NCBI GenBank assembly: GCA_020632635.1 | Contig: JACKFE010000003.1 | Location: forward strand, 248,001-312,000 | Reading direction: 5' to 3' | DNA length: 64,000 nucleotides | DNA from: Nitrospiraceae bacterium | GTDB taxonomy: Bacteria; Nitrospirota; Nitrospiria; Nitrospirales; UBA8639 | Part shown: piece after piece, positions 36,423 to 46,294 of the stretch | Numbering within the stretch: the stretch's first letter is position 1 | How the letters are laid out: every line of letters starts with the position of its first letter | Notes under the pieces: model-generated | Database searches by the model: none | Seen by the model: the letters and a program-made list of their open reading frames with translations, nothing else | What the model was told of the DNA's origin: nothing | Program-made: the position numbers and the translations under genes

Positions 36423-36920
36423 TTTTTTTGCCTTTTCCAAATATCCCATCGCCCATTTTCCCTCCACCACATTTCCCAGGCCAAAGTTCTCCAATAAACC
36501 TTGCTCCAACTCTTCCGAATTTTCCATGATAACATATCTACGTAGAATGCATGAATATCCAGTCATTTCTGAACTGAAATGAATCTCGGATAGCCTTAAT
36601 TATCATCCAGGCACATCCGAAAAGACAGAAAAGGATTTCTTTACTTGAATACATTGGGGAATTACTTCAGCAATATTGCAATCCAGCAACTTCCTGAAGA
36701 AGGAAATACCCGAAGGCCCACGAAAAAAGTCCATCCCTTCTCCCGTGTAACCGGGGCAGGATACACGACACAAAATAATCCGGCATGGTTTCAGGACTAT
36801 CAGATTCTCATTTTCATAACTGAACAGGGTGCGCCCCCCTTTCAGATCTTACACATTTTTCAAAGAACCAGGGTCAATTAATAAGCCAACCTCCCGCAAA
36901 AAAAATCATCCCTTCTTCTT
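36423..36920. other. 498-nt region between tRNA-Ser and acyltransferase gene
   Basis: AT-richer than its neighbours. A 78-codon frame at 36645-36881 has no ribosome site or recognisable content. No integrase, direct repeat of the tRNA 3' end, or RNA gene was seen here. Confidence 0.4.
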
Positions 36921-38930
36921 ATGAGTGATCATCCTTCGCATCCAATTCGAGCCGATATTCAAGGACTCCGTGCACTGGCCATCGCGATGGTGCTTCTTTT
37001 TCATGCGGGTTTTCCTGTTTTAGAGGGCGGCTATGTTGGTGTGGATGTATTCTTTGTCATTTCGGGATATCTCATTACTCGAATGCTGGTCACTGAAAAG
37101 GAAAAATACGGTCGATTGGATCTTTTGGCTTTTTATGCCAGACGGATTCGCCGCCTGCTTCCTGCGGCGTCCGTCACGTTGGCGGGAACCGCCTTGACCG
37201 TGTATGCCTTATTCTCCCCGTTGGAGCAAAGCCAGTTGATTCGCTCTCTTTTTTCTTCCGTCGTCTATCTCAGCAATATGTGGTTTGCTTTCCAGGCTAC
37301 GGATTACCTGGGAGAGGCGGTTGATCTCAACCCTTATCTCCATACCTGGTCGTTGTCCGTTGAAGAACAGTTTTATCTTGTCTGGCCCCTTCTGATTGTA
37401 TTACTCCCCTTTCATTCATCCGCGAGAGACAATATTTTCCGGCTAATAGTTCTCGTCGGATCGGTATGTGGACTTTCGTTACTCGGTGAGTTGATTATGG
37501 GAGAGATCTCCCAACCTTGGGCCTTTTTTGCTGCGCCCTTCCGTGCCTGGGAATTTGCAACAGGAAGCCTTGCCTTTTGCTTTGATCGTCAAAACAAATT
37601 TTTATCCCCATCTATCAACAAATTGGGGGTTTCGATAGGGGTTTCGGCAATTCTTCTAGCTGGATTTTTCTTTGACAAATCCACCCCTTTTCCAGGCCTC
37701 TATGCACTTCTTCCCACCCTGGGAACATTTCTGGTCCTGATCGGAGGTCAGCAACAAAATTGGTTTATGGAAGTATCGAAATTTCCTGGCATTCGATGGT
37801 TGGGGGATATTTCCTATTCACTCTACCTTTGGCATTGGCCTCTCATTGCCATTCCACTCTCATTAACCGGGTATTTATCAGCTTTCGAACGAGTGACCTG
37901 CATAACCCTCGCACTTATTCTTGGCTCCCTGTCCTATCAATTCATAGAAAATCCGATCCGATTTAATTCACACCTTGCTCGCTCTCCGCTGAAGGGGTTA
38001 GCTGTGGGAGTGGGATTAACGATTCTGGGAATATCATTGACTTTTACCTTACGCGCCTTGGCGAAGGTGGAACTCCAAAGTCCGGCACAACAAAATATTC
38101 TAGCCGCCAACACTTTACATTCGAAAATTTCCCTTGATGGTTGTCACCTCGATTTCATGAAAGTGGATATCCCAGACTGTAGTTATGGTGTAACAAATTC
38201 CACCCAAACGCTTTTTCTCTTTGGGGACTCTCATGCCGCACAATGGTTTCCAACACTTGAAAATTTTTCTTTGCAACATGGATTTCGCTTAGTTTCCTTA
38301 ACAAAGTCCGCCTGCCCTTCCGCACATGTGACGCCTTACAACCAAGCCTTCGGTCGTCCCTATTCTGAATGCGGAGCTTGGCAAACCCTTGTTCTTCAAC
38401 GAATTACCCAAGAACGTCCAATATTAGTCATTTTAGGTAATTCAAGTGCGCATATCGGGTCCAGAAGCAATCAGGTTTCCCCTTTAGAGTGGATAAACGG
38501 AATGCGCGACACCCTTAACATTATTCAACGCACAGGAGCTCAAATCGCTATTATTCGGGATAACCCACGCTTTCCATATGATATATCCATATGCCTATCA
38601 CGGGCAGAATGGACTGGGACTCCCGCTAGCTCTTGTGATGCATCAATAGCGAAAGTGTTAGACGAATCCATGTTTCACGCTGATCTGGAGGCAGCAAAAA
38701 ACGTTCCTCAAGTACACATTGTGGATTTCTCTGGCATTCTTTGTGGAGACATGACATGTACGGCAATGATCAATGGCCATATCGGGTATAAAGACAGCCA
38801 TCATTTGGCTTTGCAGACAGTACAAGATTTAGAAAGCGCAATGGAGCGGGAACTGATACATCTTTTCCCCCAACAAAAATTTGCTTCTTCCCCCCCTACC
38901 TCAAGCATGGTAGTATCAGAAACGGAATAA
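36921..38930 (+). CDS. OafA/YrhL-type acyltransferase with C-terminal SGNH domain
   Basis: Inner-membrane O-acyltransferase of 669 residues that probably acetylates a surface polysaccharide or LPS sugar. Acyltransferase-3 domain with about ten helices (residues 10-370): IRADIQGLRALAIAMVLLFH start, GGYVGVDVFFVISGYLI and LHTWSLSVEEQFYLVWPLL are diagnostic. The periplasmic SGNH domain (about 400-650) has the nucleophile block FLFGDSHAAQWFP, the Asn block ILGNSSAH and the catalytic KDSHHLA. The target is probably made by the neighbouring glycosyltransferases. Stands alone after a gene-poor stretch. Confidence 0.93.
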   Translation: MSDHPSHPIRADIQGLRALAIAMVLLFHAGFPVLEGGYVGVDVFFVISGYLITRMLVTEKEKYGRLDLLAFYARRIRRLLPAASVTLAGTALTVYALFSPLEQSQLIRSLFSSVVYLSNMWFAFQATDYLGEAVDLNPYLHTWSLSVEEQFYLVWPLLIVLLPFHSSARDNIFRLIVLVGSVCGLSLLGELIMGEISQPWAFFAAPFRAWEFATGSLAFCFDRQNKFLSPSINKLGVSIGVSAILLAGFFFDKSTPFPGLYALLPTLGTFLVLIGGQQQNWFMEVSKFPGIRWLGDISYSLYLWHWPLIAIPLSLTGYLSAFERVTCITLALILGSLSYQFIENPIRFNSHLARSPLKGLAVGVGLTILGISLTFTLRALAKVELQSPAQQNILAANTLHSKISLDGCHLDFMKVDIPDCSYGVTNSTQTLFLFGDSHAAQWFPTLENFSLQHGFRLVSLTKSACPSAHVTPYNQAFGRPYSECGAWQTLVLQRITQERPILVILGNSSAHIGSRSNQVSPLEWINGMRDTLNIIQRTGAQIAIIRDNPRFPYDISICLSRAEWTGTPASSCDASIAKVLDESMFHADLEAAKNVPQVHIVDFSGILCGDMTCTAMINGHIGYKDSHHLALQTVQDLESAMERELIHLFPQQKFASSPPTSSMVVSETE

Positions 38931-39042
38931 CCATCGATTCCTTCATCCTGCTCTTCTTTCGCCATATTCCACGATATATGACGCTCTGATTTTCATGAAA
39001 CTGAACTCCTCCATAGTTTCAAGCCTTCTTTGATATCGAAAA

Positions 39043-40104
39043 ATGCGTGAGCATCGGTGGGAATCACAATTCCCTTTTTCATTTCAAGAATTGCTCGCCG
39101 CAACTGAGCGGATGCGGTCAGCAGGGCTGACCACGATGCATCCTGAAAAAGAAATGATCGTCTATATTGAAGAATGGGAGGTTGACAATTTAGAGGAGAT
39201 TCGAAAATTGGATGGCTGGGTCACGGAGGACGTTACACTTTTACATGTTCTCGACCAATGGCAAGGAGACTATTTTCTATTGGCAGGGAGATATCACACC
39301 GTCTTTCAACAGTTTCAGTCTCTACAAACCTACTGCTCCATCGCACATCCATGGACCATCCAGTGCCCTACGGCAACCCTTTCTCCCCAGGCATGGCTGT
39401 GGTTGGGATTTCGACATACCCATGGATTCATTCGCATTCGCCTCCAGACCACGGAAATTGTTACTCCTGGTGAATGGCTTGAGGCTCCACAAGAACAATG
39501 TTGGCTGACTGAGCGCCAAGAGGCTTTTCGGGAATGTATTGCCGCCTTAGATCTTCCTATTGAAGTTCATCTGATCAAGGATACCGTTCAATTACAAACC
39601 CCCAGACCAGATACCCCATTTTTTTGTTCATGGCCGGATGCCTTTGGTCCTTGTCAATTTGAACTCAATTCACCCGATCCATTCGAATTTTTGGTCCCTG
39701 GCAGTCGGCTCGCAGCCACTTGGCCTTCTCCGCCCGTGCCAGTTCGAGCCTATATGACGGGATTCACCACAAAAGCCCTTGCAAATTTCTCTCAAATCCT
39801 AGAGGCCCCACGGTTAAAATACCGGTGCTCTCTTCACTGCTGCCTGCATGAAATAGGTGAAGTACAAGAGCAGCTCGCCTCCCGGGGACGCATCTATGGA
39901 AGCCTAGCCGAATTTCAAACCGAAAGTGTCTTATCAGAAGGCCGCAATACCGCAGCCATTATTGGATTTGTGGGATTTGAAGGAAGATTTCAGCTAGAGA
40001 TTCGATTGAATCAACATCCCCTTTCCCACATAGACACGACCAGATGGCTGGAGCGATTAGTGGATACTCCCCTGATCTATGCTCCACTGCCCGCTTTTCC
40101 ATAA
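39043..40104 (+). CDS. unrecognised 353-residue protein
   Basis: No family recognised. No signal or membrane segment, so cytoplasmic. Trp-rich in the first half (for example DQWQGDYFLLAGRYHTVFQQ) and apparently two-part: an alpha/beta N-terminal half to about residue 190 and a second half from FFCSWPDAFG that includes a CSLHCCLHE cysteine cluster (about residue 265-273) and GFVGFEGRFQLEIRLNQHP. Base composition and codon use look like the neighbours. Its last 28 nt overlap the convergent heptosyltransferase-like gene. The length and even composition argue for a real gene. Confidence 0.75.
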   Translation: MREHRWESQFPFSFQELLAATERMRSAGLTTMHPEKEMIVYIEEWEVDNLEEIRKLDGWVTEDVTLLHVLDQWQGDYFLLAGRYHTVFQQFQSLQTYCSIAHPWTIQCPTATLSPQAWLWLGFRHTHGFIRIRLQTTEIVTPGEWLEAPQEQCWLTERQEAFRECIAALDLPIEVHLIKDTVQLQTPRPDTPFFCSWPDAFGPCQFELNSPDPFEFLVPGSRLAATWPSPPVPVRAYMTGFTTKALANFSQILEAPRLKYRCSLHCCLHEIGEVQEQLASRGRIYGSLAEFQTESVLSEGRNTAAIIGFVGFEGRFQLEIRLNQHPLSHIDTTRWLERLVDTPLIYAPLPAFP

Positions 40105-41147
40105 ATGCGGGATGCGGTCAATTCCTGTTGCGTTGTTTGAGCCGACAAGATATCCAGGGCTTTATCGAACACTTCTTCAACGGTAATCATTTTCATACAA
40201 CTATTTTCTCCCCGGTGACAACCAGGATAAAAGCATTCACGGCAATCCAAACTTTTATAGATTACACTTCCCCCTTCCCCTCTGGGTCCCCAGACTGCGG
40301 GATCAGTCGGCCCAAACAAACCCAATACCGAACAGCCTACAGCCCCAGCCATATGCATTGGTCCGCCATCATTTCCTATCAATAAGGCACTAAACTTCAT
40401 GAGTCCTGCTAATTGAGGCAAGCTGGTTTTTCCCATCAGATTATGAGGAACCGAGTGACAGAGTTCGCAAATACGTCGTCCAAGAAGATCCTCTCTGTGG
40501 TTGCCAATCAGGGCCACAGTATTTCCTTCTTGAGCTAATCGATCTGCCAAGGCCGCAAACCGTTCAGGTGGCCAGGCCTTAAACGGATAGCGAGCGGATG
40601 GATGAAGCAAAACAAGACGAGTTCCACTCGGAGTCAGACATTGCACCCATTGCCTGCCCTGCTCCTCCTCCATCGGTGAGAGAAAAATTTCGGGTTGTCC
40701 TATGGAATCGGAAATACCCAAGAAGGACAACACTTGCGCATGATAATCAACCATGTGCATCGATCCATAGTCAGAAGTGACCACATGGGTATAGCATTTT
40801 CCGCGTATACGATTTTCACGATTATATCCCACACGAAGAGGCGCTCCAGTCATCAGACTCAGGAAAGCCGAGCGATCCCCATCGGTTAAATCCAGCACTG
40901 CATCAAAATGAGCTCTCCGAAGAGCGGCAATAAAACCAACCTGAGACTTCCAACTCCCTCGAGATACCAACAGGGTTTCATGGAGATACGGATTCCCCTG
41001 CAAAACCCCCTCTGTTCCACGGTTTACTAGAAAGGACACAGAAGCTGAAGGAACCCGTTTCGCCAATATGCGAAGGAGCGGTGTGGAGAGTACCACATCT
41101 CCAATATATCGGAGTTTAATGAGTAGGATGCGCTTCGGAAAGATCAT
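40077..41147 (-). CDS. glycosyltransferase family 9 (heptosyltransferase III/WaaQ-like)
   Basis: Adds an ADP-heptose-derived sugar to the LPS core at the inner membrane. 356 residues, GT-B fold: N-terminal ILLIKLRYIGDVVLSTPLLR, central PFKAWPPERFAALADRLAQ, and donor-site LIGNDGGPMHMAGAVGCSV. Cys residues in CRECFYPGCHRGENSC are typical of this subgroup. Last of the minus-strand LPS run, separated by 259 nt from the GT4 gene. One of three GT9 genes in the window. Confidence 0.9.
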   Translation of the reverse strand: MIFPKRILLIKLRYIGDVVLSTPLLRILAKRVPSASVSFLVNRGTEGVLQGNPYLHETLLVSRGSWKSQVGFIAALRRAHFDAVLDLTDGDRSAFLSLMTGAPLRVGYNRENRIRGKCYTHVVTSDYGSMHMVDYHAQVLSFLGISDSIGQPEIFLSPMEEEQGRQWVQCLTPSGTRLVLLHPSARYPFKAWPPERFAALADRLAQEGNTVALIGNHREDLLGRRICELCHSVPHNLMGKTSLPQLAGLMKFSALLIGNDGGPMHMAGAVGCSVLGLFGPTDPAVWGPRGEGGSVIYKSLDCRECFYPGCHRGENSCMKMITVEEVFDKALDILSAQTTQQELTASRIYGKAGSGA

Positions 41148-41149
41148 GT

Positions 41150-41350
41150 TTATATACTATTAATCACCGACCATGTCTCTCGATACTCCCCCAGCACCTC
41201 ACCCCATTTCCACATAAAATACCTCCCATCAAGTCGGTAGGAACGGCTTCCGGCTTGTAACAGGTGCAACATGTAACTGCATGGGAAACCTTTTCCATAG
41301 ACTAACACATCAAAATTTCTGAGCAACCTTTCGAGAACAAAATAAGTCAA
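41150..41350 (-). other. short frame directly upstream of the GT9 gene, possible gene remnant
   Basis: 66 codons from a TTG, ending 2 nt before the GT9 ATG, which would suit coupled translation. The sequence is protein-like (GRYFMWKWGEVLGEYRETW) but matches no family I know, and a stop lies just before the TTG. It could be a decayed gene or chance. Confidence 0.2.
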
Positions 41351-41406
41351 AACCTATAATCACCAATCGCTTGCTCCAGTAATTCGCCTGAAAGGGAAAA
41401 GAGCCT

Positions 41407-42522
41407 TCAACTACAATGTGATGCAATCACCTCCCGATAAACCGATAAGGTTTCTTTGGCAGCCCGATCCCAGGTGAATTGTCTGACATGCTGAAATCCT
41501 CGCTCCCTCATTAATGCTTGTTGTGCGTTATCACCTAAGAATTGTTCCATCCTAAAAGCAAGTTCTTCTACATTTTGGGGATTTACATAAATGGCCGCTT
41601 CTCCGGCAATCTCCGGAAGAGCGGCACAATTAGCCGCTACAACAGGGGCTCCGCAAGCCATTGCTTCTAACACAGGAATCCCAAATCCTTCATAAAATGA
41701 GGGAAACACAAACACATGAGCAAACGAATAGAGGGCTCGAAGCTCTTCCTCCGTCACTAAGCCGGGACAATAGACATTCTTCGAAATCCCAAGTTCACTT
41801 GCTGTTCGAAAAAGATTTTCCCCTCGGGTATTGGTATCTCCCACAGCTACCAAACAGAAATTTTTGGCAAGCTGCCGAGAACTCGCAAATGCTTGAAATA
41901 ACGTTCGATGATTTTTCCGTGGTTCTGCCCCACCGACAAATAACACATACGGCTTTCCGGAAAATCCAAATCGCTGAGAAAACTCCTGAAACTTTTCGAC
42001 ATGAGGTTCCAGATACATATTTGAAGAACACCCATGATAAATCACGGCAATCTGCTCTCTTGGCACTCCAAAGATTTCATGGATTTCACGCGCCGAAAAT
42101 TGGGAAACCGCAATCACTTTGGACATTCGCGCCGCCCGCCGACCGAGCCTCCAGGAAGAAACTCCTTGTCCAAAAAACTTTTTTGAATACTGTGGATTTC
42201 GAGTCAACCACAAATCGTGAATCGTTAACACTGATTTGGATTGTCCAAAATTCGGTGCCTTAAAATTTGTCCCATGATAAATATCAAGCGAATTTCGAAT
42301 ACCCGTCAACCCCCGCAACTGTAACGTCAACCCTTTTGACCGATAGGAGACAAGGGGATGGGGCATCAATGAGGGAGGAACATCAGGACAGCCAGGCGGG
42401 ACAAAACCTACCCATTCAATTTCCGGGGCAGCGGCCATCATAGCCGAAAAGAGAGAGCGGACATACTGTCCAATTCCACTGAACGATGAGAAAACGGGTC
42501 CTGCGTCAAACCCAATTCTCAT
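41407..42522 (-). CDS. glycosyltransferase family 4
   Basis: 371 residues, GT-B retaining glycosyltransferase. N-terminal MRIGFDAGPVFSSFSGIGQY binds the acceptor; C-terminal donor motif FVFPSFYEGFGIPVLEAMAC with the E-x7-E pattern, and GGAEPRKNHRTLF. ATG at 42522 chosen for the GGGGAAG ribosome site; the frame is open to 42546. Resembles mannosyl- and rhamnosyltransferases of LPS and O-antigen clusters; GDP-mannose could come from the manC genes. Confidence 0.9.
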   Translation of the reverse strand: MRIGFDAGPVFSSFSGIGQYVRSLFSAMMAAAPEIEWVGFVPPGCPDVPPSLMPHPLVSYRSKGLTLQLRGLTGIRNSLDIYHGTNFKAPNFGQSKSVLTIHDLWLTRNPQYSKKFFGQGVSSWRLGRRAARMSKVIAVSQFSAREIHEIFGVPREQIAVIYHGCSSNMYLEPHVEKFQEFSQRFGFSGKPYVLFVGGAEPRKNHRTLFQAFASSRQLAKNFCLVAVGDTNTRGENLFRTASELGISKNVYCPGLVTEEELRALYSFAHVFVFPSFYEGFGIPVLEAMACGAPVVAANCAALPEIAGEAAIYVNPQNVEELAFRMEQFLGDNAQQALMRERGFQHVRQFTWDRAAKETLSVYREVIASHCS

Positions 42523-42581
42523 GACTTCCCCATTGCTCACGTCCAAAGATTCGTACGACCAGTGAGATCGTCAGCACCAAT

Positions 42582-43412
42582 TTATCGCGTGGGATCCTCT
42601 TCCCGCCAAGCAGGATTCACGTTCATTTCGAATAACTTGGCATATTTCACAAATGTGTAAAAACTCGATAACGCGCTGACCATAAACCCGGACATTCCAT
42701 CCCGATACCCCTTTCTCGCTATATAATATTTCAGAAATGTAAAAATCGGACGGAATAATAAATCTGTCCCTCTCACCTTTCTTTTGGTTTTCGCACGTTC
42801 TTGGGCCGCTAACGTAGTAAAGTTCGGGAATTTTTCAAAAAAATTGGCCAATGACGGCCGAGTATTATGAATGAGGGGACAGCGCAAATACTCGGACTGT
42901 CCGGAAAAAATAAATTTATTATGCGGTTCTGCATCGTCCAAATGTCCAATCCCTCTCCGAAACAGTCTCAATTGATAATCAGGATAGCAGCCAGCATTGA
43001 GGACAAGGGATCCGAAGTAATAATTATGCCTGGGCACCGAATAAGCAACGGGCTGATCTGGAGCAGGGTTCGACAACACCGCTTCAATTTCAAATCGAAG
43101 AGCCTCAGGGATCTGTTCATCCGAGTCTAAAATGAATACCCAATCAGTTGTCGCTTGATCCATCGCATAGTTTTTTTGATCCCCAAAGCCTTTCCATGGG
43201 CGCTGAAAAATTCGGCTAGAATAAGATTCTGCGATTTCAATCGTTCGATCCGTACTGAACGAATCCACGACGATAATCTCATCCATCCATTTCGCACTCT
43301 CCAAGCAGGGACGCAAATTTTTTTCCTCATTAAAGGACACCACTGCACACGCCACAGTTTCTCGAATTGTTCGCCCTTGCTCCAAGGATGAGACATCAGC
43401 TTGATTGTTCAT
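42582..43412 (-). CDS. glycosyltransferase family 2 (WaaE/KdtX-like)
   Basis: 276 residues, GT-A fold. ACAVVSFNEEKNLRPCLES at the N-terminus, IIVVDSFSTDRTIEIAES, and the metal-binding DSDEQ in WVFILDSDEQIPEAL. The C-terminal FYTFVKYAKLFE is shared with the GT2 gene at 46295, so the two are paralogues. WaaE/KdtX enzymes add glucose to inner-core heptose. 9 nt after the next GT2 gene on this strand. Confidence 0.9.
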   Translation of the reverse strand: MNNQADVSSLEQGRTIRETVACAVVSFNEEKNLRPCLESAKWMDEIIVVDSFSTDRTIEIAESYSSRIFQRPWKGFGDQKNYAMDQATTDWVFILDSDEQIPEALRFEIEAVLSNPAPDQPVAYSVPRHNYYFGSLVLNAGCYPDYQLRLFRRGIGHLDDAEPHNKFIFSGQSEYLRCPLIHNTRPSLANFFEKFPNFTTLAAQERAKTKRKVRGTDLLFRPIFTFLKYYIARKGYRDGMSGFMVSALSSFYTFVKYAKLFEMNVNPAWREEDPTR

Positions 43413-43421
43413 CAGATTTCC

Positions 43422-44261
43422 TTATCCCTTAAATCCATGCCGGACAATTTCACGATAAAATCGCCAATTCAACCACCGATTTCTTCGGGGACGAAGACTC
43501 TTGCTCCCTTTCACTCGGGCTTCCATCACACTGGGATGAGTACCTGAGAAAGATTTTAAAATGCCATAATTAGGAAATTGCGCCAATGAAGTCGTGCGAG
43601 CCGTAATTTCTTGCAATGTCAAACGCTCCCCATCATGCCGGCTATGTTGGTAGGTCAGCTTTTCCTGAAGAACCTTGGCGTTTTTTACATAGCCATAGTG
43701 ATAGATCTTGGCATTGATCAAACGACCATGAGAGCTCGATTTAATCATTCGGTCTGTATCTCTCGTCCGAAAATCACAACAATCTGTGGTAGAACGAATC
43801 CCGCAATGATTCCGAATAATCCTGGTCGCTTTTCGATACATCCAAGGATCAACAGACCAATAGTCGCCTTTAAAATGAAGCATGCGAAAGACCAAACCTA
43901 AAATATGTGGATTGGCCAATGATTCCTCCATAGCCTCTTTGACGTGCGGCAAATCCTGCTCATGAATGACTTCATCAGCCTGAACCAAAAAGGCCCAATC
44001 CCCCGTACAGTGCGAAAGGGCAATATCTTGTTGAATGCCAAATATCCGTCCATCTGTTCTCAACGACTCATCCCAGACAGTTTCCACAATCCTTATCCGT
44101 TCATCCCCCAAGGATCGGATCACCTCAAGGGTCTCATCCTCCGATTTCCCAACATTGACAATAAACTCATCCACGATGGGCAAAATTGACCTAATCGCTT
44201 CCAAAACTGGAAAATCAAATTTGACCACATTTCGACAAAACGTAAAGCCACTCACCTTCAT
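43422..44261 (-). CDS. glycosyltransferase family 2-like protein
   Basis: 279 residues, GT-A type but unlike the two WaaE-like paralogues. MKVSGFTFCRNVVKFDFPVL start, DEFIVNVGKSEDETLEVI, and a QADEVI metal site (AFLVQADEVIHEQDL). The acceptor is probably an LPS core sugar. It follows the deacetylase-like gene by 3 nt, so these are almost surely co-transcribed. Confidence 0.85.
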   Translation of the reverse strand: MKVSGFTFCRNVVKFDFPVLEAIRSILPIVDEFIVNVGKSEDETLEVIRSLGDERIRIVETVWDESLRTDGRIFGIQQDIALSHCTGDWAFLVQADEVIHEQDLPHVKEAMEESLANPHILGLVFRMLHFKGDYWSVDPWMYRKATRIIRNHCGIRSTTDCCDFRTRDTDRMIKSSSHGRLINAKIYHYGYVKNAKVLQEKLTYQHSRHDGERLTLQEITARTTSLAQFPNYGILKSFSGTHPSVMEARVKGSKSLRPRRNRWLNWRFYREIVRHGFKG

Positions 44262-44264
44262 TGG

Positions 44265-45050
44265 TCACCGCACCACATCTAAACTGGCATTTGACACCCA
44301 ACATGAAGGAAACGGCTGAAGAAACCGACACAGGGACTCAAAACTGCGCATCCCATCAGCGACTTCCATGCACAGAGGATGCGCCAAGAGCGTAGCGACC
44401 CCCCCCGCTTCCCTCACTGTTTGAACCTGAGATTGCACACACGTCAACCATTCCCCAATACTTACGCGGCCGGATAGTTGAGCAGGCTTTGCTTGTCCAT
44501 GAACATATTTACCGTGGAGAAGATGCTCATGATCAGGTAACACATTGATCGGCACAGAAACCAGCCCGGGAATCAGACTTTCGCCACAAAGCTTTGCGGG
44601 ATTGACTTCATCAGATAGTCGACAGATTCCGGCCTGTTCCAATAACGTCGGCGTTTCGGTGGTATTCGTATAACTATGATTTCGCCAGACGGAAATTCGC
44701 TTTCCGGTGACTTGCTGCAGACTGTCAAGCGTTCGCCCAATATCCTGCGATTGATGTCGAATCGTTCCCCACGGAGTCTTATAGAGTTTTCGATAGATCC
44801 TAGACCAGGGATCACGAAACGCCGCATATGTATGGCCGCCAATTTCACAATGGGCCATGGCCGCCAATCGCCGAACACCTTCAGGCTCTTCCAACGCAGC
44901 CTTTCCAGTTAAAAATAGCGTGATGCGTAAACCGTATTTTTCGGCAATATGACCATATTGAATGGCTAATTGCACTTCGGAAAGCGAAGAAAACCGAGTA
45001 TCCGTACCCCGATAAGATCGCTGATGAACATCCCCAGTGAGACAGACCAT
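44265..45050 (-). CDS. polysaccharide deacetylase-like protein
   Basis: 261 residues, NodB-homology (CE4) type barrel. Motif 1 CLTGDVHQ has the catalytic/metal Asp, motif 2 EIGGHTYAAF has a His but the second His of the HxxxH pair is replaced by Phe, and motif 3 VWRNHSYT. Might deacetylate a sugar built by neighbouring glycosyltransferases, but the changed metal pattern makes activity uncertain. ATG at 45050 chosen; a TTG at 45071 is possible. Confidence 0.78.
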   Translation of the reverse strand: MVCLTGDVHQRSYRGTDTRFSSLSEVQLAIQYGHIAEKYGLRITLFLTGKAALEEPEGVRRLAAMAHCEIGGHTYAAFRDPWSRIYRKLYKTPWGTIRHQSQDIGRTLDSLQQVTGKRISVWRNHSYTNTTETPTLLEQAGICRLSDEVNPAKLCGESLIPGLVSVPINVLPDHEHLLHGKYVHGQAKPAQLSGRVSIGEWLTCVQSQVQTVREAGGVATLLAHPLCMEVADGMRSFESLCRFLQPFPSCWVSNASLDVVR

Positions 45051-45122
45051 CAAGAATAACCTACCAAGCAAGACAGCGAACCTGATGGCACAAACCGGAA
45101 AGGAAGTCGAAACTGAATGCCC

Positions 45123-46241
45123 CTATGCCGCACGAGTGGCCTTCCTCTCCCACAAGTCCGCATAGAGTTGCTCCGTTTTGTCTAACATACTTTCCAAGGA
45201 AAAATTCTTGACAATAGCCTCTCGTCCTGCCTGTCCCATTCTCTTCCCTTGAGCGGGATGCCTAAGAAAAAATGCGATTTTATCTGCCAAGAAATCCGGA
45301 TCCTGCGGAGGAACCAATAGGCCTGTCTGACCATCCTGCACCACTTCCGGCACTCCACCCACATTTGATGCCACAACGGGACATTGCATAGCCAGAGCCT
45401 GGGTCAACGACTGAGGTATTCCCTCTTCCAAAGAAGGCAACACAAAGACATCAAGCAGACTTAACAGATCTGGGATATCGTTCCGCATACCCACAAAAAA
45501 CACCACCGACTCCAAATGCCGCTCTCGTGTCAGACGAAGCAAATTGGAATGTTCTGGACCATCCCCCACAATCACGCAGTGCAGGGAAGGAAACTCTGAC
45601 CGAAGTCGTGCGATCGCCTCAATCAACAGATGAATGCCCTTTTCGGTTCTGAGAAATGAGACGGTCCCTACCAGAAGCCCACTTTTGGGCAAACCCAACG
45701 CAGTTCGGAGTCCATCCGACTGCACGCGTGGAGAAAAACGATGAAGGTCCACCCCAGTGGGAATGGAATACACCGTAGCTCCATCCAAGCCGTTCTGGTC
45801 AATTAATTGCTGTCGAACCGCTTTTCCTGTGGTCACCACGGCATGGGGCAACCGCCGATACAGGACATCATGACGAAAGGATAAGGAAATGGGTGTACTC
45901 TTATGTCGGGCGCGAACAATGATAGGCTTCTCTTGTGAAATCCGTGCCGCACAGGAGGCCGTCCAACTATCCTGTGAGCCATGAGTATGTACAACTTGCA
46001 CACGGTCAACCTTCAACACCCGTAAGAAAAAGGGGACCAAACAACACCACCCCGTCACTCCGACAGGAATGTCGTAACAGACAATTCCCGCTTCAGAGGC
46101 CAATTGGGCTAATGCACTCCTGACTGGAGCAGCAATTACCACATGATGCCCTCGCCCAATCATCCCCTTGGCCTCAGACAAAATCCGGAGTTCTTGTCCC
46201 CCTAGGCCAACCGAGGATTCTGTATGCAAAATTCTAAACAT
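45123..46241 (-). CDS. glycosyltransferase family 4
   Basis: 372 residues, GT-B fold. MFRILHTESSVGLGGQELR start typical for LPS-core GT4 enzymes; VGTVSFLRTEKGIHLLIEA and the donor motif FVLPSLEEGIPQSLTQALAM, followed by NVGGVPEVVQDGQTGLLVPP. The ATG at 46241 begins the Rossmann strand; a frame is open to 46277. Lies between the deacetylase-like gene and the GT2 paralogue. Confidence 0.9.
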   Translation of the reverse strand: MFRILHTESSVGLGGQELRILSEAKGMIGRGHHVVIAAPVRSALAQLASEAGIVCYDIPVGVTGWCCLVPFFLRVLKVDRVQVVHTHGSQDSWTASCAARISQEKPIIVRARHKSTPISLSFRHDVLYRRLPHAVVTTGKAVRQQLIDQNGLDGATVYSIPTGVDLHRFSPRVQSDGLRTALGLPKSGLLVGTVSFLRTEKGIHLLIEAIARLRSEFPSLHCVIVGDGPEHSNLLRLTRERHLESVVFFVGMRNDIPDLLSLLDVFVLPSLEEGIPQSLTQALAMQCPVVASNVGGVPEVVQDGQTGLLVPPQDPDFLADKIAFFLRHPAQGKRMGQAGREAIVKNFSLESMLDKTEQLYADLWERKATRAA

Positions 46242-46294
46242 TGATCGACACACGATACAAAAATAGAGAGCCGGCATTTACATAGCGTGCCACT

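Noticed and set aside
36645..36881. 78-codon frame between tRNA-Ser and the acyltransferase
   Set aside because: No ribosome site and no recognisable sequence.
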